Assembly (NCBI RefSeq): GCF_030295405.1
Contig: NZ_AP027080.1
Span: 930,001-994,000, forward strand
Source of the DNA: Mesoterricola silvestris
GTDB taxonomy: Bacteria; Acidobacteriota; Holophagae; Holophagales; Holophagaceae
Length of the DNA: 64,000 nt
Direction: 5' to 3'
The notes under the pieces were generated by a model. The model made no database searches and was not told the DNA's origin. It saw nothing but the letters and a program-made list of their open reading frames with translations. This document shows, piece by piece, positions 54,161-63,415 of the stretch. The position numbers and the translations under genes are program-made. The first letter of the stretch is position 1. Every line of letters begins with the position of its first letter.

Positions 54161-56112
54161 GGATTCTTCTCGAGGATGAGCTGGGTGGAGCCGGCTTCGC
54201 GGATCCAGCCCAGGAATTCCTTGAATGCGGCCCACCGCCCCGGACCGGCCATGGCCTTGACCACCTGCACCTTGAGGGTCGCCACCCCCTCCGGGCCGTC
54301 CGGGCCGTCCACGCGCTCCGCCAGGAGGCTCACCGAGCCGAATTCGTTGGACCGCCGGTAGGGCGGGGCGCCCTTCCATCCGTAGCCCGGCGGAAGCCGG
54401 AACCTGCTCACGGCTTCGCGCTCCAGCAGGTAGGGCAGGATGATGGAATCCGAGCGCGTCTCGGAGAGCGCGTCGGGGAGGGGCAGGGCATAGGGCGTCA
54501 TGGGGAAGGGATCCACCCGGCGATGCCTGCCCACGGCGCGGTCGATGCGGCCCTCCGCCGTCCACTGGATGGGGGTGCGGGGGTCCGTGGCATGGAGCAC
54601 CTGGGCCTTGTCCACGATCGTGTCCAGGCGCACTTCCAGTTGCTCCCGCAGCTTGCGGTCCTGCTCCCGGGGCTCCAGGTTCATGAACGTCCACTTCCAG
54701 CGGTAGTCGTCGTAGCCCCGGAAGTCGGCCTCCAGCGTGAACCGGTCCTGGTCGGGCAGGAGTTCCAGGCGGTAGGTGTCCCGCCGCCGGTTGGTGGAGG
54801 GGGCCTGGGACGGCAGGTCCACGAACCTGCCGGTCCAGGTCGCGGTGTCGATCTCGATGCAGGGCGTGCCCTGGTAGTCGGGGTGGACCAGGGTGGGCGG
54901 GGCGAACCTCATGGCGGGGTCCAGCCAGATGGGGGGCTTGCCGGGCTCCTCCACCCCCACCAGGAAGTCCGTGATCTGGTTGATGTTCTTCTGTTCGGAA
55001 TGGAACACGGCGACCTCCCGGTCCACCACCAGGAACACCTTGGGCGTGACGCCGGCCTCCTTGAGCAGCTGCAGGAACAGGGCGAAAATGCCGCCCCCGT
55101 GCGCCGTGCCGCGCCGGGCCAGGCCCTCCAGGTCCCGGAGCTCGATGCGCTCCTCGGATTCCTTGCGGGTCCTGCGGCTCCGTTCCGCGAGGGTCAGGCG
55201 GTCGAGGTTCAGGACCTTGTCCTGGATGCGCAGGGCCAGTTCCTGGGCAAGGGCCTGGGGCCCTGCGGGCAGGTCCTTGCGGATGTCCGCGGAAAAGGCT
55301 CGGTAGCGATTCCCCATGACCAGGTCCTTGGTCAAGAAATCCCGGTAGAGCTCCACCACCTTCTTCCAGAATGCGTCCTTTCCCTCCCGGGATGCGGCCC
55401 GGAGGAGGTTGCCCTGGATGTAGACCTTAAGGAGCGGGATGTTGCGGACCGACTTCAGGGCGAACGGGGCGTAGGTGGTGGCCGGTACGTCCTTGATGGT
55501 CAGGACCTTGAGATCCGGCGTGTTGATCGGGACGCAGGGAAGTCCGGCCGAATTGAAGGAGAAATCGAACCAGTTCACCTGGGGGACTTCCACGGTGAGG
55601 ATCCGGGTGGGAAAGGTGGAGGCCAGATCCCAGGTCTCGCTGCCCCGGCCCACGCGGGCCCAGGCGGACCAGTACCGGGGCGCTTCCCACCTGAGGTCCA
55701 CCACGCAGTCGTCGGTGAGGCCCGGGGGCACCAGCACCTGCTCCTGGTGGTCCACCAGCCGCGAGGAGAAGCTGGTCCTGACGTGGAAATCCTTCTGGGA
55801 ATCGAAGGTCAGCTGCCGGCCATCGGGATACACCACCCGCCCGGTGACGGCCGCATCCTTCTCGAAGGCCGTGAATTCCGCCGCCCTGCGGCCGCGCTGG
55901 CTGCAGATGCGGATGCGGAACTCGTTGACCACCGAGCTGTCCGTGACGCGGATGCGTCTGGCGAGGTTGATGGCCCCCAGGCCCCCCGGGAGGGCCGAGT
56001 CCGTGAGGGCCCACACATCCGCCGGGATGGGCTTCCAGGCTTCCGCCTCCGCGCCCGCGAGGGTTCCTGCGATCGCGAGGCCGAGGAGGGCGGATGCCGG
56101 AAAGCGGAACAT
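54157..56112 (-). CDS. Exported DUF3857/transglutaminase-like paralogue without catalytic Cys
   Basis: 651 residues from the ATG at 56112 (MFRFPASALLGLAIAGTLAG, signal peptide). It has the same order as its neighbour: DUF3857 region (VVNEFRIRICSQRGRRAAEF), a transglutaminase-like core and a C-terminal beta-domain. The catalytic segment reads RRGTAHGGGIFALFLQLLKE, where the sister has FGDCKDLAGLF; the Cys is absent. The His region is also changed (NINQITDFLVGV against FNHAIAAI), though an Asp (WLDPAM) remains. It is likely a pseudoenzyme, perhaps a binding or regulatory partner of the downstream protein, with which it is translationally coupled. Confidence 0.85.
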   Translation of the reverse strand: MFRFPASALLGLAIAGTLAGAEAEAWKPIPADVWALTDSALPGGLGAINLARRIRVTDSSVVNEFRIRICSQRGRRAAEFTAFEKDAAVTGRVVYPDGRQLTFDSQKDFHVRTSFSSRLVDHQEQVLVPPGLTDDCVVDLRWEAPRYWSAWARVGRGSETWDLASTFPTRILTVEVPQVNWFDFSFNSAGLPCVPINTPDLKVLTIKDVPATTYAPFALKSVRNIPLLKVYIQGNLLRAASREGKDAFWKKVVELYRDFLTKDLVMGNRYRAFSADIRKDLPAGPQALAQELALRIQDKVLNLDRLTLAERSRRTRKESEERIELRDLEGLARRGTAHGGGIFALFLQLLKEAGVTPKVFLVVDREVAVFHSEQKNINQITDFLVGVEEPGKPPIWLDPAMRFAPPTLVHPDYQGTPCIEIDTATWTGRFVDLPSQAPSTNRRRDTYRLELLPDQDRFTLEADFRGYDDYRWKWTFMNLEPREQDRKLREQLEVRLDTIVDKAQVLHATDPRTPIQWTAEGRIDRAVGRHRRVDPFPMTPYALPLPDALSETRSDSIILPYLLEREAVSRFRLPPGYGWKGAPPYRRSNEFGSVSLLAERVDGPDGPEGVATLKVQVVKAMAGPGRWAAFKEFLGWIREAGSTQLILEKNP

Positions 56113-56400
56113 GGGGACTCCGGGGCAAGCCGGAACCTGCGGCGAAGGGGCCGGGGCCCGGAGCATGGGGTGATGGTGGCCCCAGCCTGCCGTACTTCCC
56201 CCCGCCCCGCAAGCTGGCTCCGCGTTCCGGCCCACCCCGTCATATGAATGTTTTCGTCCCATCTCGCGCATTCCCGATCGGGGCAATGCGCCGGGGATCC
56301 CCTATCGAATTCGGAAACGCAGGTGGATCGGCCGCCTCCATGGGGTCAAGTACCCCTTCGCCCCGCGTCCACGCCGCTGGAGGCCCTGAGGGCTATCCCC

Positions 56401-56560
56401 TCTTTCATCCCCTTCATCCCGTTCATCCTATTTCATCCCCGTTCCCGCAGGGCCAGAGCAGGGATGGGTCGGCGCATGCAGATCAACCGCGCGCCGCCCC
56501 ACCTCATCGCTTGCCCTGCGGGAACAGGGATGAGAATGGATTAACAGGATGAAGGGGATC
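56401..56560. repeat. Palindromic intergenic repeat, family 1, copy C
   Basis: In the 555-base gap between the transglutaminase and asd genes. Left arm 56407-56454 (ATCCCCTTCATCCC..., TTCATCCCCGTTCCCGCAGG) and right arm 56511-56559 form a long stem; the loop GGGATGGGTCGGCGCATG, CAGATCAACC, GCGCGCCGCCCC folds into an inner 10-pair stem. It differs from copies A and B by C at 56446 for A and G at 56520 for T, a change that keeps the pair. The rest of the gap shows no gene. Confidence 0.87.
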
Positions 56561-56667
56561 AGCCGCCGAACTCAGCCCGTTCCCGGACGAGGAGCCGGAC
56601 ATCGTTTTCATTGAAGAGCTATCGGCTGGCATCGGTAGTGATAGGTGGGGTTGGTCGAGAACCCGGG

Positions 56668-57720
56668 CTAGGAAACGAGCCCCTGCGACACCGCCAGCTC
56701 CGCGTTGAGCACGGATCCCCCCGCCGCGCCCCGCTCCGTGTTGTGGCCCAGGAGCGCGAACTTGATGCCCAGGACGTTGCACGGGCGGATGCGGCCCACG
56801 TGGACGCTCATGCCGCCGTCCAGCTCCACGTCCCGGCGCACCTGGGGGCGGTTCTCGGCGGTGTGGAGGCGGATGGGGACCTCGGGGGCGCTGGGCAGGC
56901 CCAGGCGCTGGGGCAGCGGCTTCCAGGCCGCCAGGACCTCGCGCACCTGGTCGGGGGTGGGGTTGCCCTTGAGGCGGACGCTGACGCTCTCGGTGTGGCC
57001 GTCCATGACGGGGGCGCGGTAGCACAGGGCCGAGACCGCCATGGGATCGGACACCGCCAGGCCGTCCACGACCTTGCCCAGGAGGCGCCCGGTCTCCACC
57101 TCCACCTTGCCCTCCTCGCCGCCGATGTGGGGGAGGATGTTGCCCATGATGTCCAGGCTGGGCACGCCGGGATAGCCGGCGCCGCTCACGGCCTGCATGG
57201 AGGTCATGATCACCGTCTCCACCCCGAAGGCCTCGTGCAGGGGGGCCAGGGCCATCACCAGGACCGTGGTGGTGCAGTTGGGATTGGTGAGGATGCTGCC
57301 CTTCCAGTCCCGGCGCCGGCGCTGGGTCTCCAGCAGGGCCAGGTGGCCGGGGTTCACTTCGGGCACCAGGAGCGGCACGTCGGGATCCATGCGGAAGGAC
57401 GCGGCGTTGCTGAAGACGTGGGCCCCGGCCCGGGCGAAGGCGGGCTCGATCTCCTTGGCGGGGGCGTTGTCCAGGGCGCTGAAGACGATGGGGGAGAAGG
57501 CCTCCGCCGGGTCCGAAGGCGCGAGCACCTGGTCCCCCAGGCCCGCGTAGGGCTCCCCATCCAGGCGCCATTCGCAGGCGTCCCGGTAGCGCTTGCCGGC
57601 GCTGCGGTCGCTGGCGGCGATGCCGACCACTTCGAACATGGGGTGGTTCCGGAGCCGGCGCACGAAGCGCTGGCCCACGACGCCGGTGGCGCCCAGGACG
57701 GTGACGGGGATGCGGTTCAT
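56668..57720 (-). CDS. asd: Aspartate-semialdehyde dehydrogenase
   Basis: 350 residues. It reduces aspartyl phosphate to the semialdehyde with NADPH. VTVLGATGVVGQRFVRRL is the nucleotide-binding start; ILTNPNCTTTVLVMAL contains the catalytic Cys149; SMQAVSGAGYPG and the C-terminal GHNTERGAAGGSVLNAEL are present. The sequence pattern is of the archaeal/fungal type rather than the enterobacterial one. It is the last gene of the lysine operon; its ATG overlaps the dapE stop (ATGA). Confidence 0.94.
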   Translation of the reverse strand: MNRIPVTVLGATGVVGQRFVRRLRNHPMFEVVGIAASDRSAGKRYRDACEWRLDGEPYAGLGDQVLAPSDPAEAFSPIVFSALDNAPAKEIEPAFARAGAHVFSNAASFRMDPDVPLLVPEVNPGHLALLETQRRRRDWKGSILTNPNCTTTVLVMALAPLHEAFGVETVIMTSMQAVSGAGYPGVPSLDIMGNILPHIGGEEGKVEVETGRLLGKVVDGLAVSDPMAVSALCYRAPVMDGHTESVSVRLKGNPTPDQVREVLAAWKPLPQRLGLPSAPEVPIRLHTAENRPQVRRDVELDGGMSVHVGRIRPCNVLGIKFALLGHNTERGAAGGSVLNAELAVSQGLVS

Positions 57721-58775
57721 GGCTGCTCCTGGAGAAAATGCCGGGCGAGGCGCAGGTTGAGATCGGCGCCGGCCGCGAGGTCCTGCATGGTGAGGTGTTC
57801 GTTTTCCGTGTGGGCCACGCGGATGCTGCCGGGCCCCGCGAGGGCCGCCGCTAGGCCTGGGATGAGCGCCCGCAGGCAGGGGGCGTCGGACCCGAAGGGC
57901 ATGAAGGCCCGGTCGAAGCCGGCCAGCGCCGGGTAGAGACTGGGGGGTTCGTCCACCAGCAGATCCACCTCGCCCCGGGTGGGGCGCAGGGCCTCCACCC
58001 GGGCCTGGAAGGAGGATCCGGGCACGGTGCGCACGTTGAGCAGGGCCTGGGCGCGGTCGGGGACGATGTTCACGGCCTCGCCGCCCTGGATGGTGCCGAG
58101 GTTCCACACCTCGGGGCCCAGGTCGGGATCCCGGCCCAGGGGGATCCGGCGCACCCCCTCCAGCCAGTCCAGGAGCTCCAGGATGGCATTGTGGCCCAGC
58201 TCCGGGCTGCCGCCGTGGGCGGCCGTGCCGGTGCACCGGAGGCGGAGGTTCTTCACCCCCCGCTGGCCCGTGGCCACCTTCAGCTCCGTGGGTTCGCCGT
58301 TGATGAGGGCCCGGCAGGAACGGAAGCGGTCCTTCCAGGTCAGGGCCTCCTGGGCGCCCAGGCTGTCGGTCTCCTCCCCGGCGACCCCCAGCCAGGCCAC
58401 CCCGGATTCCCGCAGGGCCTCGGCGGCCAGGAGCTGGGCCACGATCTGGCCCTTGGCGTCGCAGGCCCCCCGGGCGAAGAGGGTCCCGCCCTCCCACCGC
58501 GGGGGCAGGAAGGGCGGCACCGTGTCCAGGTGGGTGGAGAAGAGGATCCGGGGCTCGCCCCAGGTGGCCAGCACATTGCACCGGCCGGGGCTGAATTCAT
58601 GCACCTCCACCCGGGCCCCCAGGGCCTCCAGGGCGGGGAGCAGGGCGGGAAGCAGCGCGGCCTCCCGGCCCGTGGTGGAATCCAGGGCGCAGAGGTCCTC
58701 GAGGAGCCGGCGGGGCTGAAGCGTGGATGCTTCCATCCCAGCACCGTCCCATGGCGGTCCCGTGATTTCAACCAT
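57717..58775 (-). CDS. dapE: M20-family succinyl-diaminopimelate desuccinylase
   Basis: 352 residues. It removes succinate from N-succinyl-LL-diaminopimelate. Metal ligands are visible in FSTHLDTVPPFLP (His, with catalytic Asp), ARGACDAKGQIVAQ (Asp), GVAGEETDSLGAQE (catalytic and metal Glu) and the C-terminal VAHTENEHLTMQDL (His). The lid domain holds CTGTAAHGGSPELGHNAI. The ATG at 58775 directly follows the lysA stop and has GGAGG upstream. The position among lysine genes supports DapE over other M20 deacylases. Confidence 0.88.
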   Translation of the reverse strand: MVEITGPPWDGAGMEASTLQPRRLLEDLCALDSTTGREAALLPALLPALEALGARVEVHEFSPGRCNVLATWGEPRILFSTHLDTVPPFLPPRWEGGTLFARGACDAKGQIVAQLLAAEALRESGVAWLGVAGEETDSLGAQEALTWKDRFRSCRALINGEPTELKVATGQRGVKNLRLRCTGTAAHGGSPELGHNAILELLDWLEGVRRIPLGRDPDLGPEVWNLGTIQGGEAVNIVPDRAQALLNVRTVPGSSFQARVEALRPTRGEVDLLVDEPPSLYPALAGFDRAFMPFGSDAPCLRALIPGLAAALAGPGSIRVAHTENEHLTMQDLAAGADLNLRLARHFLQEQP

Positions 58776-59918
58776 TCATGCCTCCCACCGTTCCCGCGGG
58801 GCGGGGTGGGACAGGAAGGGGGTCATGGCCTCGGTGAAGCCGTAGGCCCCCGCCATGCCCAGGGCCAGGAGGGCCCCGGGGGCCAGTTCGGGCAGCTCCA
58901 CCTCGCCCAGGCGGTCCAGGCTGGTGCACAGGGGCCCCGCGAGGGTGGCGGGGCGGACGGGGCCCGCGGCCCCCACGGCCCGGGTGGGGAAGGCCTGGCC
59001 CGTGAGCAGGGGCCGCAGCAGGTGGTTGACGCCCCCCTCCAGGATGACGAACCGCACCCCCCGGCTCTCCTTCACGCGGGTGACGCGGGTGAGGTACACG
59101 CCACAGGGGCCCGCCAGGAACCGGCCCGGTTCCAGGACGAGCTCGCCGGTGAACCAGGGGCTTTGCTCGAGCAGCTCGCCCAGGCCCCGGCCCAGGGCCT
59201 CCACGTCCAGGGGCGCCTCGCCGGGGGCGTAGGGGATGCCCAGGCCCCCGCCCAGGTCCACCTGCTCCAGGGGGGTGACCAGGGCCTCCTGCAGGCGCCG
59301 GGCCATGCCCAGCACGTGGCGGTGGGTGGCCAGGAGCCGGGTGGCGTCCCGTTCGTTGCTGGCGGCGAACACGTGCAGCCCCCGGATGGCCACCTTGCGC
59401 AGGCCCGCGGCCCGCGCGAGCAGGGCCGGCAGGTCCTCCTCGTCCACCCCGAAGGCGGAGGGGCCCGTGCCCCCGATGATGGGCGAGGCCTCCCGGATCC
59501 CCCCGCCGGGATGGACCCGCAGGTTCACGGCCACGGGGCCTTTGGCCAGGCGCTCCAGGCGCTCCAGGTCCTCCCAGCCCTCCGCCTGCACCCGCACCCC
59601 CAGGCCCAGGGCCAGGTCCAGCTCCGCGGTGCGCTTGCCGGGGCCGGCGTAGAAGATGCGGCCCGGGGCCAGGTCCGCCACCCGGGCCAGCTCCCCGGCC
59701 GAGGCGCAATCGAAGGAGGCGCCCAGGTCCGCGAAGCGCTCCAGGAGCCGCGGGTGGGGGTTGGCCTTCACGGCGTAGGCCAGGCGCGCCCGGGGGGGCA
59801 GGGCCGCCCGCAGGGCGCGGAACTGGGCCTCGGCGGTCCCGAGGCTGTAGGCGAACAGGGGCGTGCCTTCCCGGGCGAAGGCCTCGCAGGCGGCATCATC
59901 GAAGGCGAAGAGGCTCAT
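58776..59918 (-). CDS. lysA: Diaminopimelate decarboxylase
   Basis: 380 residues; it decarboxylates meso-diaminopimelate to lysine. PLP Lys in LAYAVKANPHPRLLERFADL, CASAGELARVADLAPGRIFY, HVFAASNERDATRLLATHRH, QVDLGGGLGIPYAPGE (PLP phosphate loop) and ELVLEPGRFLAGPCGVYL are the fold III signatures. The GPLCTSLDRLG motif near the C-terminus supplies the substrate-side Cys. The start overlaps the aminotransferase stop (ATGA). Confidence 0.92.
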   Translation of the reverse strand: MSLFAFDDAACEAFAREGTPLFAYSLGTAEAQFRALRAALPPRARLAYAVKANPHPRLLERFADLGASFDCASAGELARVADLAPGRIFYAGPGKRTAELDLALGLGVRVQAEGWEDLERLERLAKGPVAVNLRVHPGGGIREASPIIGGTGPSAFGVDEEDLPALLARAAGLRKVAIRGLHVFAASNERDATRLLATHRHVLGMARRLQEALVTPLEQVDLGGGLGIPYAPGEAPLDVEALGRGLGELLEQSPWFTGELVLEPGRFLAGPCGVYLTRVTRVKESRGVRFVILEGGVNHLLRPLLTGQAFPTRAVGAAGPVRPATLAGPLCTSLDRLGEVELPELAPGALLALGMAGAYGFTEAMTPFLSHPAPRERWEA

Positions 59919-61024
59919 GGCTGGCTCCAGAACGGGGCGAGGCGGGCGACACCCTCCCGGATGAGGGCGGGGTGGCCGGCGTAGCTGAGGCGCACGAAAT
60001 CCCGGCCCCGGTCCCCGAAGGCCTGGCCCGGCACCACCACCACCCGGCCCTCGTCCCGCAGGCGCAGGCAGAAGGGCATGGGATCCGCGCCCGGGGGCAG
60101 GGCGAGCCAGTGGTAGAAGCCCCCCGCCCCCGGCGCGGGCCGGTGCCCGAAGTGCTGGGCGAAGGCCCCGGCGAAGGCCTCCCACCGCACCCGCAGGTGC
60201 TCCCGGGCCTGGGCCAACACCGTCTCCGATTCCCGCACCAGGGCCAGGGCGGCCAGCTGGGAGGTGCGGGCCGGGGCCGTGACCATGTAGGCGTGCACCA
60301 GGCGCGCCGGGGCCAGGAGCGGGGCCGCCCCCAGGGCCCAGCCCACCCGCAGGCCCGGAGCCCCCCAGGCCTTGCTCACGGAGCCCAGGACGATGCCGTC
60401 CCCGGTGACCTCCCGCAGGGAGGGCGCGGGCTCGCCCAGGCGCAGGTCCCGGTAGACCTCGTCGGAGATGAGCAGCACCCCGCGCCGGGCGCAGGCCTCG
60501 GCCACCTCCGCAAGTGCGGCCCGGGAGCACCCGGCCCCGGTGGGATTGCCGGGGTGGTTCACCAGGGCCATGCGGGCCCGGGGGGCGGCGTCCAGGGCCG
60601 CCCGGAAGCGGTCCGGGTCCAGTTCGAAGCCGGGGCCCAGGGCATAGGGCACCGGCTCGGCCCCGGCCACCCGGGCCAGGGCGGGGTAGGCCAGGAAGCC
60701 CGGGTCGGGCACCAGCACCCCGTCCCCGGGGCCGGCGTAGGCCTGGGCCAGGGCGAAGAGCGCCCCCTGGCTGCCGGCGGTGAGGAGCACCTCGGCGGCG
60801 GGGGCCCCGTGGAAGGCGCCCACGGCCTCCTGCAGTTCGGGCAGGCCCGCGTTGGGGCCGTAGGCGCAGGGGCCGGAGAACCCCGCCAGGGCCTCCACGG
60901 CGGGGGCCGGCAGGTCCCAGCCGGGTTCGCCCAGGCCCATGGGGACGGCGTCCGCGGGGGCGCCTTCGGAAAGGGCCCGGATGGGGCTGGGGCGGAGGTG
61001 GGCGAGGCGCGCGGCGGGGTTCAA
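59915..61024 (-). CDS. Fold-type I aminotransferase, probable succinyl-diaminopimelate aminotransferase
   Basis: 369 residues; TTG at 61024 overlaps the dapD stop (TTGA). PLP Lys in LGSVSKAWGAPGLRVGW; also VNHPGNPTGAGCSRAAL, LISDEVYRDLRL, and the C-terminal Arg in VRLSYAG. The class I/II fold covers AspC, DapC, PatA and others. Placement between dapD and lysA makes it the DapC step (N-succinyl-2-amino-6-oxopimelate to N-succinyl-diaminopimelate) the best guess. It is short for the family by about 20 residues at the N-terminus. Confidence 0.85.
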   Translation of the reverse strand: MNPAARLAHLRPSPIRALSEGAPADAVPMGLGEPGWDLPAPAVEALAGFSGPCAYGPNAGLPELQEAVGAFHGAPAAEVLLTAGSQGALFALAQAYAGPGDGVLVPDPGFLAYPALARVAGAEPVPYALGPGFELDPDRFRAALDAAPRARMALVNHPGNPTGAGCSRAALAEVAEACARRGVLLISDEVYRDLRLGEPAPSLREVTGDGIVLGSVSKAWGAPGLRVGWALGAAPLLAPARLVHAYMVTAPARTSQLAALALVRESETVLAQAREHLRVRWEAFAGAFAQHFGHRPAPGAGGFYHWLALPPGADPMPFCLRLRDEGRVVVVPGQAFGDRGRDFVRLSYAGHPALIREGVARLAPFWSQP

Positions 61025-61827
61025 CGGAGGGCCTCCTCCAGGGCGGTGCCGGCGTCGGTCTTGTCGTCCCGGTACTTGACGATGCAGGGGGCGCTCACCG
61101 AAAGGCGCTTCTGCATCGCGAACACGCCGGAGGCGGGGCGGGTGCCGGGCACCACCACGGCCCCCTCGGGCACCACCCGGGAGATCTCCCGCTCGTGGAC
61201 CAGGTCGAAGATGCGGGTGGAGGCCGTGAGCAGGACGCCGGGGGCCAGCACCGCCCGGCGCTTCACCACGACCCCCTCGAAGAGGCCGCAGAGGCCCCCC
61301 ACGAAGGCCTCGTCCTCCACCACCACGGGCAGGGCGCCCGCGGGCTCCAGCACGCCGCCCACCTGGGCCGCGGCCGAGAGGTGCACGCGCTTCCCGATCT
61401 GGGCGCAGCTGCCCACCAGGGCGTGGCTGTCCACCATGGCCCCCTCGTCCACGAAGGACCCGACGTTGAGGTAGGCCGGGGGCACGATGACCACCCCCGG
61501 GGCCACGTGGGCGCCGCGGCGCACGGCGCTCCCCCCCGGCACCAGCCGCACCCCGTCGGCCAGGGCGAAGGCCCGGGGAGGGTAGGCGGCGCGGTCGAAG
61601 CAGGGCCCGGGCCAGCCCGGGATCTCCTGGGTGGGGGTGGAGCGGAAGCCGGCCAGGATGGCGGTCTTCACCCAGGCGTTGGCGCGCCAGGTCCCCTCCG
61701 CGTCCCGGAAAGCGGCGCGGGCGGCGCCGCGCTCCAGGGCGCCCAGGAAGGCCTCGAAGACCTGGGGGAGGGACGGATCGGCCAGGATGGCGTCCAGGGG
61801 GCGGGAGTAGAAGGTCTGCAGGTCCAT
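61021..61827 (-). CDS. dapD: Tetrahydrodipicolinate N-succinyltransferase
   Basis: 268 residues. It succinylates tetrahydrodipicolinate with succinyl-CoA. An N-terminal helical part (MDLQTFYSRPLDAILADPSL) precedes the left-handed beta-helix: HVAPGVVIVPPAYLNVGSF, VDEGAMVDSHALVGSCAQIG, RVHLSAAAQVGGVLEPAGAL and VVVEDEAFVGGLCGLFEGVV. The ending SAPCIVKYRDDKTDAGTALE is conserved. The dapA stop and this ATG share one base. It marks the succinylase branch of lysine synthesis. Confidence 0.93.
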   Translation of the reverse strand: MDLQTFYSRPLDAILADPSLPQVFEAFLGALERGAARAAFRDAEGTWRANAWVKTAILAGFRSTPTQEIPGWPGPCFDRAAYPPRAFALADGVRLVPGGSAVRRGAHVAPGVVIVPPAYLNVGSFVDEGAMVDSHALVGSCAQIGKRVHLSAAAQVGGVLEPAGALPVVVEDEAFVGGLCGLFEGVVVKRRAVLAPGVLLTASTRIFDLVHEREISRVVPEGAVVVPGTRPASGVFAMQKRLSVSAPCIVKYRDDKTDAGTALEEALR

Positions 61828-62702
61828 CAGGCCACCTCGCGGCGGGGGAGGAGTTCGGCCAGGCGGGCCCGGGTGGCCTCCGTGGCCGGCACCAGGGGCA
61901 GGCGCAGGGTGGGGCCGCACAGGCCCAGCAGCTCCAGGGCCGCCTTCAGGGGGATGGGGTTGCTCTCCAGGAAGAGGGCGTCCATGAGCGGCAGGAGCTG
62001 CCGGTGCAGGGCCAGGGCCTCCTCCCGGCGGCCCTCCAGGGCCAGCTGGACCAGGCGCGCCGTCTCCCGGGGCAGGGCGTTGCCCAGGACGCTCACCAGG
62101 CCCGAGGCGCCCACGGCGATGCTGGCCAGGGCCAGGCCATCGTCCCCGGCCAGGAGGACCTTGCCTTCGGGCAGGGTGCGGGCCACCTCGGCGATCTGGG
62201 CCAGGTTGCCGCTGGATTCCTTCACCGCGGCCACCTGGGGGTTCTCCCACAGGCGCGCCAGGGCCGGGGGTGTGAGGTTGAGCCCCGTGCGCCCGGGCAC
62301 GTTGTAGACGATGAGGGGCAGGCCCGGGGCCGCCTCGGCCACGGCCTCGAAGTGGGCCCGGATCCCGCCCGGGGTGGGCTTGTTGTAGTAGGGGGTCACC
62401 ACCAGGGCGCCGTGGGCGCCCTGGGCCTGGGCCCTGCGGGTCCAGGCCGCGGCCTGGCGGGTGGAATTGGAGCCGGTGCCCACGATCACCGTGGCGCCGC
62501 CGGCCTCCTCCAGGGTCAGGTCCACCAGGGCGTCCCGTTCGTCGTCCAGGATGGTGGGGGCCTCCCCGGTGGTGCCCAGCACCACCAGGTGGGCGCCCCC
62601 GCCGGCCACGTGGCGCACCAGGCGGCGGTAGGCGGGGCGGTCGATGTCGCCCGCCGGGGTGAAGGGCGTGGCCAGGGCCACGAAGAGTCCGGTGAGGGTC
62701 AT
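61827..62702 (-). CDS. dapA: 4-hydroxy-tetrahydrodipicolinate synthase
   Basis: 291 residues of the (beta/alpha)8 class I aldolase-like family. VALATPFTPAGDIDRPAYRR, VLGTTGEAPTILDDER, VTPYYNKPTPGGIRAHFEAV (catalytic Tyr) and VAAVKESSGNLAQIAEV (Schiff-base Lys) are all visible; the GTTGEAPT loop binds pyruvate. The ATG at 62702 overlaps the dapB stop. It condenses aspartate semialdehyde and pyruvate. Confidence 0.95.
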   Translation of the reverse strand: MTLTGLFVALATPFTPAGDIDRPAYRRLVRHVAGGGAHLVVLGTTGEAPTILDDERDALVDLTLEEAGGATVIVGTGSNSTRQAAAWTRRAQAQGAHGALVVTPYYNKPTPGGIRAHFEAVAEAAPGLPLIVYNVPGRTGLNLTPPALARLWENPQVAAVKESSGNLAQIAEVARTLPEGKVLLAGDDGLALASIAVGASGLVSVLGNALPRETARLVQLALEGRREEALALHRQLLPLMDALFLESNPIPLKAALELLGLCGPTLRLPLVPATEATRARLAELLPRREVA

Positions 62703-63415
62703 GGCAGGTCTCCGAAAAGGGGGTCGAGGATTTCGCGGGCGTAGTCGTCGAAGGTGCACAGGCCCCGGCGCCCCCGCAGCCAGCGCGCGGCGCGCAGGGC
62801 GCCCTGGGCGAACACGGCCCGGGACCGGGCCTGGTGGGCGAGGGTCAGGGTCTCGGCGGGGCCGTCCAGGCCCACGGTGTGGCTGCCGAATTCCGCCCCG
62901 GCCCGGATCACGGCGATGCCCAGCTCCCCGGGGCCGGGGGCGCCCAGGGTCCAGGCGGACTTTCCGGGCATCCCCGCCAGGACCGCTTCCGCCAGCCTGC
63001 GGGCGGTGCCGCTGGGGGCGTCGGCCTTGAGGCGGTGGTGGTGCTCCAGCACGTAGGGGTCCAGGGTCCCGTCCAGGGCGGCGAAGCGCCCCAGCACGGT
63101 GGAGAGCCGGGCCATGAGGGCCACGGCGAGGCTGAAATTGGGGGCGGCCAGGACGCCGATGCGGGAGCCGATGCGGCCCTCCAGGCCCGGCAGCGCCCAG
63201 CCCGTGGTCCCGATCACCAGGTCCGCGCCCGTCTCCAGGGCCCAGGCCAGGTGCCCGTCCACGGCCCCCGCCACGCTGGCGTCGATGGCCAGGTCCACGG
63301 GGGTGGGCACCCCCTCCGGACCCAGCACCCAGGCCAGGTCCAGGTCCGGGGCGGCCTGGGCCTCCAGCGCGATGGCCGAACCCAGCCGGCCCTTGCCGAA
63401 GATGCCGATCCTCAT
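62699..63415 (-). CDS. dapB: 4-hydroxy-tetrahydrodipicolinate reductase
   Basis: 238 residues. It reduces the DapA product with NAD(P)H. MRIGIFGKGRLGSAIALEAQ is the nucleotide-binding start (Gly-Lys-Gly-Arg-Leu-Gly in place of the usual G-x-x-G-R-M-G); IGTTGW is the second loop; the catalytic motif is EHHHRLKADAPSGTARRLAE with His, His and Lys. It is about 30 residues shorter than the E. coli enzyme, mostly between strands in the N-terminal half. The ATG overlaps the lysC stop. Confidence 0.93.
   Translation of the reverse strand: MRIGIFGKGRLGSAIALEAQAAPDLDLAWVLGPEGVPTPVDLAIDASVAGAVDGHLAWALETGADLVIGTTGWALPGLEGRIGSRIGVLAAPNFSLAVALMARLSTVLGRFAALDGTLDPYVLEHHHRLKADAPSGTARRLAEAVLAGMPGKSAWTLGAPGPGELGIAVIRAGAEFGSHTVGLDGPAETLTLAHQARSRAVFAQGALRAARWLRGRRGLCTFDDYAREILDPLFGDLP

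Noticed and set aside
56665-56682. A hairpin (GGGCT/AGCCC) at the asd stop as a terminator
   Set aside because: The stem is only five pairs, includes the stop codon and lacks a T-run.
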